Assembly: GCA_023426545.1 (NCBI GenBank)
Contig: JAFAAN010000012.1
Location: 42,104-106,103 of the forward strand
Reading direction: 5' to 3'
Length of the DNA: 64,000 bases
Source of the DNA: Pseudomonadota bacterium
GTDB lineage: Bacteria; Myxococcota; Myxococcia; Myxococcales; Myxococcaceae
In this document: piece after piece, positions 26,403 through 34,600 of the stretch
Position numbering within the stretch: position 1 is the first letter of the stretch
Layout: each line of letters opens with the position of its first letter
The notes under the pieces: model-generated
Database searches by the model: none
Seen by the model: the letters and a program-made list of their open reading frames with translations, nothing else
What the model was told of the DNA's origin: nothing
Program-made: the position numbers and the translations under genes

Positions 26403-29348
26403 ATGCGCAGGGCGTTCGGGGTGGTGGGGTTGGTGGCGGCGATGATGGTGGCGGCGGCGTGCGAGCGGCCTGCCTCACAGAGGGCCAAGAGCGCCTTCGT
26501 CGTTCGGCCGGAGACCATTGATTTCGGCCCCGCGGCGCTCGGCCATACCAAGGCGGTCAAGCTGCGGATCTCCAACGCGGGGCGGGCCTCGTACCGCGTG
26601 GAGGGCGCCATTTCCAGCGTGCCCAACGTGAGCATCCCGCCCTTCGAACCCTTCGTCCTGTCCGCTGGTGGGGAGGCGGAAGTCGAAGTCCACTTCATGC
26701 CGCAGGTGGAGGGCGAGGTGCAGGGGCAGGTGGAGATCCTCTCGGACGCGGAGTTCGGTGGACAGGTGCCGGTGAGGGGCCGCGGGGTGAAGGCCTTCAT
26801 CGAGGTGGCCACGGAGGCCGTCGACTTCGGCAACGTGGCCATGGGGCTGGTGGAGATGCGCGAGGTGACGGTGCGCAACCCCTCCGACGTGGACAGCCCG
26901 CTGTCGTTGTCGGTGCAGGGCGCGGACGCCGACCAGTTCACCGCCGGGCAGGGGCTGCCCGCCACGCTGGCGCCCGGGGAAGAGCGGGTGGTGCAGGTGG
27001 CTTATGCCCCGCAGAGGCTGGGCGCGGCCGAGGCGGCGCTGCACGTGGGGGTGTGTGAAGGGTGCGAGCCGGTGGCGGTGCCGCTCACGGGGACGGGCGT
27101 GGCGTCCAAGCTGGAGGTGACGCCGCTGCGCGTGGACTTCGGGCGCGTGGCGCTGGGGGCGACGGCGGAGCAGGTCATCACCGTGCGCAACCAGGGCAGG
27201 GAGCCGCTGAGCTTCACGGGCTCGCAGTTGTTGGACAGCTCGGACGGCGTCTTCCGCATCGCCAACGAGCCAGTGGTCGCCAACGACCTGCTCGCGCCGG
27301 GCGCGTCGGTGGAGCTGCGGGTGGCCTTCACGCCGTCGGCGCTGGGCAAGGTGCGTGACGGGCGGGTGGAGATTGGCGTTCGCGAGCAGGGCTCCAGCGC
27401 GCCGGGCCCGAAGGTGGCCCTGGCGGGCGAGGGCGGCGGCTCCTGTGTGACGGTGCTGCCCCGGCGGCTGTCCTTCGGCACGGTCGCGGAGGGGCTGACG
27501 GCGACGCGGCAGGTCACCATCTACAACCGCTGCCGCGAGGACGTGAGCGTGACGGACCTCCAGCTCGACACGCTCCAGGGAGGCTACTTCACCCTCGCGC
27601 AGGCGCCCGCCAGCGTCCTGGTGACCGCGGGGCAGAATGCCCGCGTGGGCGTCACGTTCCGTCCGAAGGCGGGGGAGAGCGGCGCCAGCAGCGGCCAGCT
27701 CTCCATCACGGTGCGCGGTGGTGGCACCCACTCGACGGAAGCGGTGGAGCTCGCGGGGCGCGGTGGGGTGTTCGCGCCGTGCCAGTACGCGCTGCCCGAG
27801 ACGCTCGACTTCGGCAGGGTGCCGGTGGGGGCGGAGGTGGCGCTCGGCGTGACGCTGCGGAACACGGGCACGGAGGCCTGCTACATGGCGTCGATGCAGC
27901 TCGCCCCGGGCTCGGATGGCGCGTTTTCCGCGGCGCCGGCGCAGAACGGCGTGCTGGAGCCGGGAAAGAAGGCGACGCTGGTGGTCCGCTTCAAGCCTCC
28001 GGAAGAAGGCGCCTTCTCGGGCCTGGCCGAGGCCTGGGTGAACCACCCCACGCAGGGGCATCCCCTGGTGCAGCTCCGGGGCGAGGGCGTGGTGGGGTGC
28101 TTTGCGGTGCAGCCCACCACGGTGGACTTCGGGCTCAACAAGCTGTCCTGTGGCCCCCGGACGCGCGAGCTGATGGCCGTCAACTCGTGCATCGGGCCCG
28201 TGCAGGTGCGCCAGGTGATGTTCGACGCGGACGCCGGGGAGTTCTCGGTGGATGGCGGCGGGAACGCGCCGTGGACGCTGGCGGGGCAGTCGGCGCGCGC
28301 GCTGACGGCGACGTATGCGCCCGTGGACGAGGGCTCGGACACGGCGGCGCTGCGCTTCACGCTCGCCGATGGCGCCGTCTACACGGTGGGCATGGTGGGC
28401 ATGGGCGTGACGAAGGCGGAGCAGACGGACCGCTTCTTCCAGGAGTCGCAGGCGAAGGTGGACGTCCTCTTCGTGGTGGATAACTCGGGTTCGATGATGG
28501 AGGAGCAGCAGAGCCTGGGGCAGAACTTCGCGGCCTTCCTGAGCGCGGCGGATGGCGCGGCGGTGGACTACCGCATCGGCGTCACCACCACCGGCCTCGA
28601 CCCATCGCCGGGCGGCTGGTCCGAGTGTCCGGGGGGCGCGCAGGGAGGAGAGAACGGTCGGCTGTTCCCGGTGGATGGCTCGCGGCCTCGCATCATCACG
28701 CCCAAGACGCCGGACGCCGCGCGCGTCTTCGCGGACAACACACGCGTGGGCGTGTGCCATTGGAACGAGCAGGGCCTGGAGGCGGCCTATCGCGCGCTGG
28801 CGGATCCGCTGCTCTACAACGACGACGACCCGCGCACCCCGCAGCCGAACGACGGCAACGGCGGGTTCCTGCGCGAGGACGCGCGTCTGGCCATCATCTT
28901 CGTGTCGGACGAGGAGGACTTCAGCGCGCAGCCGGTGTCCTTCTACGAGACGTACCTGCTGGCGCTGAAGGGCAATGACCGCTCGAAGCTGAGCGTCAAC
29001 GCCATCGTCGGGCCCGCCGACCTGTCCACGTGTCCGACGTCGAGCAGCTCGGGAACCCGCTACGCCCAGCTGGCGGATGCCGCGGGAGGAGTGGTGGAGA
29101 GCATCTGCACGCCGAACTGGGCCAGCTCGCTGGAGAAGCTCTCCGACAGCACCTTCGGCGCGAACCGGAAGTTTCCCCTCTCGCAGACGCCGCTGGACGG
29201 AGGGGACATCGTCGTCCACGTGGACGGCGTCCCGATGACGTCGGGCTGGAAGTACGACGCGCGCGACAATGCCATCTTCTTCGAGCGGGCGGCCGTGCCC
29301 TCCGCGGGGTCGCTGGTGGAGGTGACGTACCCGCTGGGTTGCGGTTGA
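26403..29348 (+). CDS. Lipoprotein with six ASH-type repeats and a von Willebrand A domain
   Basis: A 981-residue exported lipoprotein with a good ribosome site (GGGGAGG) and lipobox VAAAC (Cys20). Six beta-sandwich repeats follow, each opening with a D/SFG phrase such as PETIDFGPAALG, TEAVDFGNVAMG and LRVDFGRVALG, about 100-115 residues apart (starting near 34, 132, 237, 350, 460 and 565). These resemble ASH/MSP-like choice-of-anchor D domains. The C-terminal 290 residues form a vWA domain with the metal-binding site DNSGSMMEE at about 690 and IFVSDEED further on. Pairs of Cys in the later repeats suggest disulfides. The build is that of a large surface adhesion or binding protein; its partner is unknown. 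Confidence 0.88.
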   Translation: MRRAFGVVGLVAAMMVAAACERPASQRAKSAFVVRPETIDFGPAALGHTKAVKLRISNAGRASYRVEGAISSVPNVSIPPFEPFVLSAGGEAEVEVHFMPQVEGEVQGQVEILSDAEFGGQVPVRGRGVKAFIEVATEAVDFGNVAMGLVEMREVTVRNPSDVDSPLSLSVQGADADQFTAGQGLPATLAPGEERVVQVAYAPQRLGAAEAALHVGVCEGCEPVAVPLTGTGVASKLEVTPLRVDFGRVALGATAEQVITVRNQGREPLSFTGSQLLDSSDGVFRIANEPVVANDLLAPGASVELRVAFTPSALGKVRDGRVEIGVREQGSSAPGPKVALAGEGGGSCVTVLPRRLSFGTVAEGLTATRQVTIYNRCREDVSVTDLQLDTLQGGYFTLAQAPASVLVTAGQNARVGVTFRPKAGESGASSGQLSITVRGGGTHSTEAVELAGRGGVFAPCQYALPETLDFGRVPVGAEVALGVTLRNTGTEACYMASMQLAPGSDGAFSAAPAQNGVLEPGKKATLVVRFKPPEEGAFSGLAEAWVNHPTQGHPLVQLRGEGVVGCFAVQPTTVDFGLNKLSCGPRTRELMAVNSCIGPVQVRQVMFDADAGEFSVDGGGNAPWTLAGQSARALTATYAPVDEGSDTAALRFTLADGAVYTVGMVGMGVTKAEQTDRFFQESQAKVDVLFVVDNSGSMMEEQQSLGQNFAAFLSAADGAAVDYRIGVTTTGLDPSPGGWSECPGGAQGGENGRLFPVDGSRPRIITPKTPDAARVFADNTRVGVCHWNEQGLEAAYRALADPLLYNDDDPRTPQPNDGNGGFLREDARLAIIFVSDEEDFSAQPVSFYETYLLALKGNDRSKLSVNAIVGPADLSTCPTSSSSGTRYAQLADAAGGVVESICTPNWASSLEKLSDSTFGANRKFPLSQTPLDGGDIVVHVDGVPMTSGWKYDARDNAIFFERAAVPSAGSLVEVTYPLGCG

Positions 29349-29384
29349 GCGCGCTCGGCGTGCGCCGCGTGTGGTGAGGCGAGG

Positions 29385-29419
29385 CCCGGCGCCCCCAGGA
29401 GGGAGCCGGGACTTTGTTT
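29385..29419 (+). terminator. Terminator of the vWA lipoprotein gene
   Basis: A 10-pair hairpin (CCCGGCGCCC / GGGAGCCGGG, one G-A mismatch) with a 6-base loop is followed by ACTTTGTTT. It lies 36 bases after the stop codon and before the convergent ogt gene. Confidence 0.75.
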
Positions 29420-29438
29420 GCCGCCCATGCGGCGGGAG

Positions 29439-29975
29439 TCACTCCACGGGAGGCGCGGCGTGGCGGCGCTCATGCTCCAGCAGCCACTGCTTCCGCTCCA
29501 GCCCGCCGCCATATCCCGTCAGTGACGCGTTCGCGCCCACCACGCGGTGGCACGGCACGACGATGCCCACCGGGTTGGCGCCATTGGCCATGCCCACGGC
29601 GCGGACGGCCTTGGGGCGTCCAAGCCGCTCGGCCAGCTTGCCGTAGCTGGTGGTGGCCCCAGCGGGGATGTCCCGCAGCGCGCGCCAGACCGCCCGCTGG
29701 AAGGGGGTGCCCGCGGTGGCCACGGGGAGGGTGTCAATGACGCTCAGCTGGCCGCGCAGGTAGTCCTGCAACGATGAGGTCCGGCCGAAGGGGTCGCTCG
29801 CGGGCGCCAACGTGTAGCCATGCTCGCCGTAGTGGAGGCGCAGCAGGCGGAGCATCCGGTCTTCGTAATCCTCCCAGTCGACAGCGCGGAGGGCGCCCTC
29901 CTCGTCACAGACGACCAACACCCTGCCGAGGGGCGTGGGCGCGCGGTCGATGAGCAATCGCAGTGGCGGTGGCAT
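29439..29975 (-). CDS. ogt: Methylated-DNA--protein-cysteine methyltransferase
   Basis: Ogt removes O6-alkyl groups from guanine by suicidal transfer to an active cysteine. The 178-residue protein starts at the ATG giving MPPPLRLLIDRAPTPLG. The conserved core is intact: TPFQRAVWRALRDIPAG, TSYGKLAERLGRPKAVRAVG, and the active site PVGIVVPCHRVVG with the acceptor Cys142. The end LTGYGGGLERKQWLLEHE is typical. The start lies inside the 3' end of the upstream ada-alkA gene, in a different frame, with 71 bases of overlap and GAGAGAC in front of the ATG. That implies co-expression in the adaptive response. Confidence 0.96.
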   Translation of the reverse strand: MPPPLRLLIDRAPTPLGRVLVVCDEEGALRAVDWEDYEDRMLRLLRLHYGEHGYTLAPASDPFGRTSSLQDYLRGQLSVIDTLPVATAGTPFQRAVWRALRDIPAGATTSYGKLAERLGRPKAVRAVGMANGANPVGIVVPCHRVVGANASLTGYGGGLERKQWLLEHERRHAAPPVE

Positions 29976-31488
29976 GGCTGTCTCTCGATGGGGAAGGGGG
30001 CGGTGGGGACAGGACGCGCTCGGCGTCGGCGGCCCACAGGTGCTGCGCGGCGTAGGCGCGCCAGGGGCTCCAGGACTCCGAGCGGCGGAGCACGGCTTCG
30101 GGGGTCGGGCGGACGCCTTCATCATCCGTGAGTGCGCGCAGCAAGGCGACGTCCGCCGAAGGGAAGGCATCCGTCTCACGCACGGCGCGCAGCGCGATGT
30201 AATGCGCGGTCCAGTCGCCGATTCCTGGGATGCGTTTGAAACGGGCGATGGCCTCCTCCAGCGAGGCGCCGGGCTGGAAGAGCGTCGGGTCTGCGATGGC
30301 CGCGGCGGCGAGATTCGACAGGGTCCTGGCGCGCGCGCCGGGCAGCCCGAGCCGCCGCAGGTCCTCGTGCGCCAGCCGCTCCGGGCAGGGGAAGGTCCGC
30401 GTGAGCTGGGCGTGTCCCGTGGCCTCGGTGGGGGCGGGCGCTCCGTATTCAGCGACCAGCCGCGCCCCGAGCCCACGCGCGGCCGCCACCGTCACCTGCT
30501 GCCCCAGCACCGCTCGCACCGCCAACTCGAAACCATCCCAGCCGCCCGGAGCCCTTAGTCCAGGCCGCCGTGCGACCAGCGGCGCCAACCGTGGGTCTCT
30601 CGCCAGGTGTGCGCCAATGACATCCACGTCCGCGCTCACGTCGAAGACCCGGCGGACCTGCGCCACGACCGAGGGGAGGGCCTGCACGTCCGGGAGCCGG
30701 AGTGTCGCGAGCAGTCCGTCGCGCCCCGGCGCGGGGAGGACTTCGACGGCGCCGGGGCCCTTGGGGTGCGCCACCGTTCGCCGATAGCGCCCGGCCTCGA
30801 CGTGCTCCAGGCCGGGCAGGGCGCGGGCCTCCAGGTGCGCGAGCATCGAGAGCCAGTCATAGGGCGGACGGTAGGGGATGAAGAGCGTCACGCCCATGGC
30901 CAGGGTGGGGCCAGGGGATGACCGGGGCCGGCGCAGCGTGCTGGGCGGCCGCCCGTGCAGCGTCCGGAAGACCTCGTTGAAGCGGCGGACGCTTCGGAAG
31001 CCCGCCGCGAGCGCCACCTCGGCGATGGGCAACGCCGTCTCCAGGAGGAGCTGCCGGGCGAACAGCACGCGCCGCGTCTGGGCCACGGCGACCGGGGAGG
31101 CCCCCAGGTGCTGCTGGAACAGTCGCCGGAGCTGCCGGTCGCCCACGCCCAGCCGGCCCGCGAGCGCCGCCACGCCGGTGCCTTCGTCATCCAGACCGCC
31201 CTCTGCGATGAGCGCCAGGGCTCGGGCGACGGTGTTGGAGGTGCCGCGCCAGAAGGCGAGGTCCGGCGAGGTCTCCGGACGGCAGCGCAGGCACGGCCGG
31301 TATCCCGCCTCCTGCGCGCCAGCGGCGCTGGGGAAGAAGGTGCAGTTCTCGAACCGGGGCGTCCGGGCCGGGCAGATGGGCCGACAATAGATGCGCGTCG
31401 TCCGGACGGCGGTGAAGAACCGACCGTCGAAGCGGGCATCCCGGGTCTGCACCGCGCGGTAGCACGCGACGGGGTCCTGGCAGTTCAT
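29905..31488 (-). CDS. Ada-AlkA fusion: alkylation sensor, activator and 3-methyladenine glycosylase
   Basis: A 527-residue protein in three parts. Residues 1-80 form the Ada N-terminal domain with the four zinc-binding cysteines Cys35, Cys39, Cys66 and Cys69 (IYCRPICPA ... CLRCRPE); methyl transfer from phosphotriesters to the first switches on DNA binding. About 85-180 is an AraC-type helix-turn-helix region (RQLRRLFQQHLGASP, AEVALAAGFRSVRRFNEVF). About 200-500 is an AlkA glycosylase with the hairpin RIPGIGDWTAHYIALRA and the catalytic Asp in FPSADVAL. The Ogt domain found at the end of E. coli Ada is instead a separate gene directly downstream. Both genes probably respond to methylation damage. 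Confidence 0.95.
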   Translation of the reverse strand: MNCQDPVACYRAVQTRDARFDGRFFTAVRTTRIYCRPICPARTPRFENCTFFPSAAGAQEAGYRPCLRCRPETSPDLAFWRGTSNTVARALALIAEGGLDDEGTGVAALAGRLGVGDRQLRRLFQQHLGASPVAVAQTRRVLFARQLLLETALPIAEVALAAGFRSVRRFNEVFRTLHGRPPSTLRRPRSSPGPTLAMGVTLFIPYRPPYDWLSMLAHLEARALPGLEHVEAGRYRRTVAHPKGPGAVEVLPAPGRDGLLATLRLPDVQALPSVVAQVRRVFDVSADVDVIGAHLARDPRLAPLVARRPGLRAPGGWDGFELAVRAVLGQQVTVAAARGLGARLVAEYGAPAPTEATGHAQLTRTFPCPERLAHEDLRRLGLPGARARTLSNLAAAAIADPTLFQPGASLEEAIARFKRIPGIGDWTAHYIALRAVRETDAFPSADVALLRALTDDEGVRPTPEAVLRRSESWSPWRAYAAQHLWAADAERVLSPPPPSPSRDSHATATAIAHRPRAHAPRQGVGRL

Positions 31489-31706
31489 GGGCGTTCATTC
31501 CCATATCCCGCGCGCCCGTGTCTGGCCGCTTTCGGACCTCAATGGCACGTGGCCCCGGCCCCGGAGCCTCTGGCCGGACGGGCTGCGTCATCCGCGCCGC
31601 GAGAGGGTACCGGCTGCCAGTAGAGGGGGCGTTCTGTCAGGCATTGGCGCCATGGGATGGGGGCGACTCGACAGGGGGGAGGGGCGCGTGCAGCCTTTCA
31701 AGCAAG

Positions 31707-32615
31707 ATGCCGGAACCCCTACTTGTCGCGGCCGTGGGCGACATCCATGGCCGTTTCCACCGGGTGGAGACGTGGCTGGACGCACTGGAGCGGGCGCGCG
31801 GCCGCCGGGTGGACCTGGTGCTGGCGGTGGGAGACGTGGAGGCCTTTCGCCGCGCGGACGACCACCGCCGCAAGGCCGCCAAGCGCGCCATGCCCGCGGA
31901 GTTCGCGGAGTACGCGGATGGGCTCCGGCGCGTGAAGCGTCCGCTGTACTTCATCGGGGGGAACAACGAGGACTTCGAGGCGTTGCACGACCTCCAGCAG
32001 GGGGGCGACCTGGCGCCGAACGTCACCTACCTGGGGCGGGCGGGGCTGCGCGAGCTGGGAGGGCTTCGAGTGGCCTATCTGTCCGGCATCCACGCGCCGC
32101 GCTTCGTCGACCAGCCGCTGAAGCCGCCCAGCTCGCCGGACATGGTGAAGCAGGCGGGCTACTTCCGCACGTCCGAGGTGGAGCGGGTGGCGGCGCTGCG
32201 TGATGTGGACCTGATGCTGGTCCATGAATGGCCACGAGGCATCGTCCAGCGTGCGCGGGACGAAAACCCCACGCTCCCACGGCCCTTGCCTTCGTACTGG
32301 ATTGGCAATCCCGTGACGCGGCGGCTGGTGGATACGGTGATGCCGAAGTGGTTGTTGTGTGGCCACTCGCACAAGGGCTTCGCCGTCACCCTCGAAGGGC
32401 CGGAGCGGCCGTCCACGCGCATCGCCTGCCTGGACCAGGCGGCTCGGCCCCAGGAGTCCATCTTCTGGCTGGAGTACGAGGGACGTCAGGCCCTGCGCGC
32501 GGGCTGGGGCCTGTCGGGCGCCGTGGCGTGGACCGCGGGCCAGCGCTGGGACATGTCGTCGCTGCCCGCCCAGTTGGCGGAAGGGGAGGGCGCGGCGGCG
32601 GAGCTCGGCCTGTGA
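31707..32615 (+). CDS. Dbr1-like metallophosphoesterase (lariat debranching enzyme family)
   Basis: A 302-residue cytoplasmic phosphoesterase. Metal motifs are GDIHG (Asp12, His14), GDVE (Asp43), GGNNE (86-88), LVHEWP and GHSH. Beyond these, the order and wording follow eukaryotic Dbr1 almost end to end: VDLVLAVGD, FIGGNNEDFEALHDL, DLAPNVTYLGRAGL, GLRVAYLSGI, EVERVAALRDVDLMLVHEWPRGI and KWLLCGHSHKGFAV, where human Dbr1 has FIGGNHEASNHLQEL, WVAPNIYYLGLAGV, GVRIGGISGI and FLSHDWPRSI. Two differences matter. Dbr1's GCCHG has Cys where this has Asp12, and the His of GNHE is Asn87 here. Family membership is well supported by sequence; RNA or msDNA debranching activity is inference. It lies divergent from ada-alkA. 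Confidence 0.85.
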   Translation: MPEPLLVAAVGDIHGRFHRVETWLDALERARGRRVDLVLAVGDVEAFRRADDHRRKAAKRAMPAEFAEYADGLRRVKRPLYFIGGNNEDFEALHDLQQGGDLAPNVTYLGRAGLRELGGLRVAYLSGIHAPRFVDQPLKPPSSPDMVKQAGYFRTSEVERVAALRDVDLMLVHEWPRGIVQRARDENPTLPRPLPSYWIGNPVTRRLVDTVMPKWLLCGHSHKGFAVTLEGPERPSTRIACLDQAARPQESIFWLEYEGRQALRAGWGLSGAVAWTAGQRWDMSSLPAQLAEGEGAAAELGL

Positions 32616-32635
32616 GGGACGGCGCCGCGGAGCCT

Positions 32636-33544
32636 CTAGAAGGTCCCGGAGATGCCCACCATCTGGGAGTTGGCCATGGGCATCATGTGGACCTGTCCGT
32701 CCTGGTGGCGGGGCGCGGCGTCACTCTTCCGGCTGTGGAGCAACATGGGCACGGCGAAGCCGACGGCCGAGCCGAGCAGCGCGCCGGTGGCGACGTCCGT
32801 GAGGTAGTGCTTGTCGGCGCCCATTCGCAGCAGGCCCACGGAGGTGGCCACGGGCAGGCCCACGGCCCAGAGCCACGCCTGGTGCTTGTAGCCCCGCATC
32901 GCGGCGACGGTGCCCGCGGACACCACCAACGAGAAGGCGAGGTTGGTGTGGCCACTGTAGAAGGACAGGTTGTTGTCGTTGGGTTTCGCGGTGAGGCCCT
33001 TCTGGTCCTCCGGGAGCACGTGGACGAAGGGGCGCTCGCGGCCGGCGATGAACTTCACCGTCTGGTTCGCCACCGAGGCGAGCACCGCGCTCTGGACGAT
33101 GATGGTGGCGTCCTCGGCGAAGAACCGGCTCGGGGCGCCCGAGTTGCGTCCCATGGCGTACTGCAGGCCCAGGACACCGGCGGGCAGCGCGGCGAAGCCG
33201 ACGACGTTGCTCCATTGGTGGGCCCGCGTACGCGCCGCCTCTGTCTCCCCCGCGAGCCCCCGGCCCCAGCGGTCCAGCCGGTTGAGGCGGTCCGTCCCGT
33301 CGGGCGCGCGGTCACACCAGCGGCACCGCGCTGGGGCCAGGCTGTCCTTGAGGAATGTCTCGCTGGAAATCCACAGCACGCCCGCCGCGCCGGTGACGAT
33401 GCCATCCCGGGTCCAGTCGAAGCGAAGCTCGTGGAGCTGTGGCTCGCCCGCGCCGTCCTGCGCGACTGCGGGGAGCGCGGGAGCGAGTGTCAGCAGGAAG
33501 GCAAAGGCAACCGCTTGATAGGGGAGGCGCACGGGCGGCAGCAT
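32636..33544 (-). CDS. PAP2-family membrane phosphatase
   Basis: A 302-residue protein with a signal peptide (MLPPVRLPYQAVAFAFLLTL, cleaved near AVAQ). The PAP2/vanadium-haloperoxidase acid-phosphatase motifs are all present: KFIAGRERP (KX6RP), FYSGHTN (the SGH box) and LRMGADKHYLTDV (RX5HX3D). About four hydrophobic segments lie around them. Such enzymes dephosphorylate lipid phosphates, such as phosphatidic acid or undecaprenyl pyrophosphate, on the periplasmic side. The pair CRWCDR near residue 75 could be a disulfide or metal site. The gene is tail-to-tail with the Dbr1-like gene, 20 bases apart. The start lacks a clear ribosome site. Confidence 0.88.
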   Translation of the reverse strand: MLPPVRLPYQAVAFAFLLTLAPALPAVAQDGAGEPQLHELRFDWTRDGIVTGAAGVLWISSETFLKDSLAPARCRWCDRAPDGTDRLNRLDRWGRGLAGETEAARTRAHQWSNVVGFAALPAGVLGLQYAMGRNSGAPSRFFAEDATIIVQSAVLASVANQTVKFIAGRERPFVHVLPEDQKGLTAKPNDNNLSFYSGHTNLAFSLVVSAGTVAAMRGYKHQAWLWAVGLPVATSVGLLRMGADKHYLTDVATGALLGSAVGFAVPMLLHSRKSDAAPRHQDGQVHMMPMANSQMVGISGTF

Positions 33545-33607
33545 AGGAGGCTTGTCCCGCTGGGTTCCAGCGGCGTTCGATGCCCTGGCGTGTAGAATGG
33601 CAGTACC

Positions 33608-34459
33608 ATGCACTTGCGCGCCGCATCGGAGCTGCCGCTCCGCTCCCTCTCGACGCTGTTCGCGCGCGCCTTCGAGGGGTACTTCGTCACCATCCCGGAT
33701 GCGCCCAGCCTGTTCGACGCGCGCGTTCGCAGTGAACACATCTCGCTGGAAGACAGTCGAGTGGCCTACGTGGAAGGCGAACCCGTGGGGCTCGTGCTGA
33801 TGGCCCGGCGCGGGCGGGAGAGCCGGGTGGCGGGGATGGGGGTCGTCCCGGCCTGGAGGCACCGCAAGCTCGGCGGCGCCATGCTGCACCCGCTTCTGGA
33901 GGACGCGCGGGCGCGGGGCGATGCCCGGATGCTGCTGGAGGTCATCGAGCAGAACGCGCCGGCCGTGGCGCTCTACACGCGCCTGGGGTTCCAGCGCGTG
34001 CGGCGCCTGGTGGGGTTCTCGGGTGCGCCGCCGCCCGCGAGCGCCGACGCGCGGGCCGCGCTGGAGGAGGTGGACCCAGCGGACTGCGCGCGGTTGTTGC
34101 CGGCAGGGCTTCCCTGGCAGCTCTCCCCCGCGACTGTGGCCGGGCTGACGTCGCCGGCACGCGCGTTCCGGCTCGGGCCGGCAGTGGCGGTGGTGGCGGA
34201 CGTCTCGGCGCCCACGCTCGTGCTCCGGGCGCTCGGGGTGGAGGCGGACGCTCGCGGACAGGGGGCGGGGCGCCGGCTGCTGCATGCCCTGGCGGCGATG
34301 TGGCCCGGGAAGCCATTCGCGGTGAGCGCCGTGGTGCCCGAGGGCCCCGCCGCGAGCTTCTTCCTGGCCGCGGGTTTCACCCAGAGCGCGCTTGCGCAGC
34401 TCGAACTCTCACGGCCCATCGCGCCGGAGCCCGCCCGGCCTGTCTCCGAGCCGCGTTGA
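33608..34459 (+). CDS. Tandem GNAT N-acetyltransferase
   Basis: A 283-residue protein with two GNAT folds in a row. The first (about 1-145) has the acetyl-CoA motif GMGVVPAWRHRKLGGAML and the following ALYTRLGFQRVRRL. The second (about 150-270) has LGVEADARGQGAGRRLL and ends SFFLAAGFTQSALA. Both pyrophosphate-binding loops are near-canonical, so either could be active. GNAT enzymes move an acetyl group from CoA to an amine; the substrate is not predictable. A TAGAAT element sits 9 bases before the ATG and no ribosome site is seen, suggesting a very short leader. Confidence 0.88.
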   Translation: MHLRAASELPLRSLSTLFARAFEGYFVTIPDAPSLFDARVRSEHISLEDSRVAYVEGEPVGLVLMARRGRESRVAGMGVVPAWRHRKLGGAMLHPLLEDARARGDARMLLEVIEQNAPAVALYTRLGFQRVRRLVGFSGAPPPASADARAALEEVDPADCARLLPAGLPWQLSPATVAGLTSPARAFRLGPAVAVVADVSAPTLVLRALGVEADARGQGAGRRLLHALAAMWPGKPFAVSAVVPEGPAASFFLAAGFTQSALAQLELSRPIAPEPARPVSEPR

Positions 34460-34600
34460 CAGGGCCGCCTTCGCGCTGCTCTCCACGGACATGCCGGGAT
34501 TGCGAGGAGGGCAGGCGGGCGGGCATGGAAATGACCTGGGCGGCGGTCCAGGAATGGAGCATGAAAGCCACCCGTCCGGTCGTTCTACAATCCACCCCGC

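Noticed and set aside
34572..34588. Possible LexA box before addB
   Set aside because: Only about 13 of 17 positions agree with the recalled consensus and several conserved ones differ.
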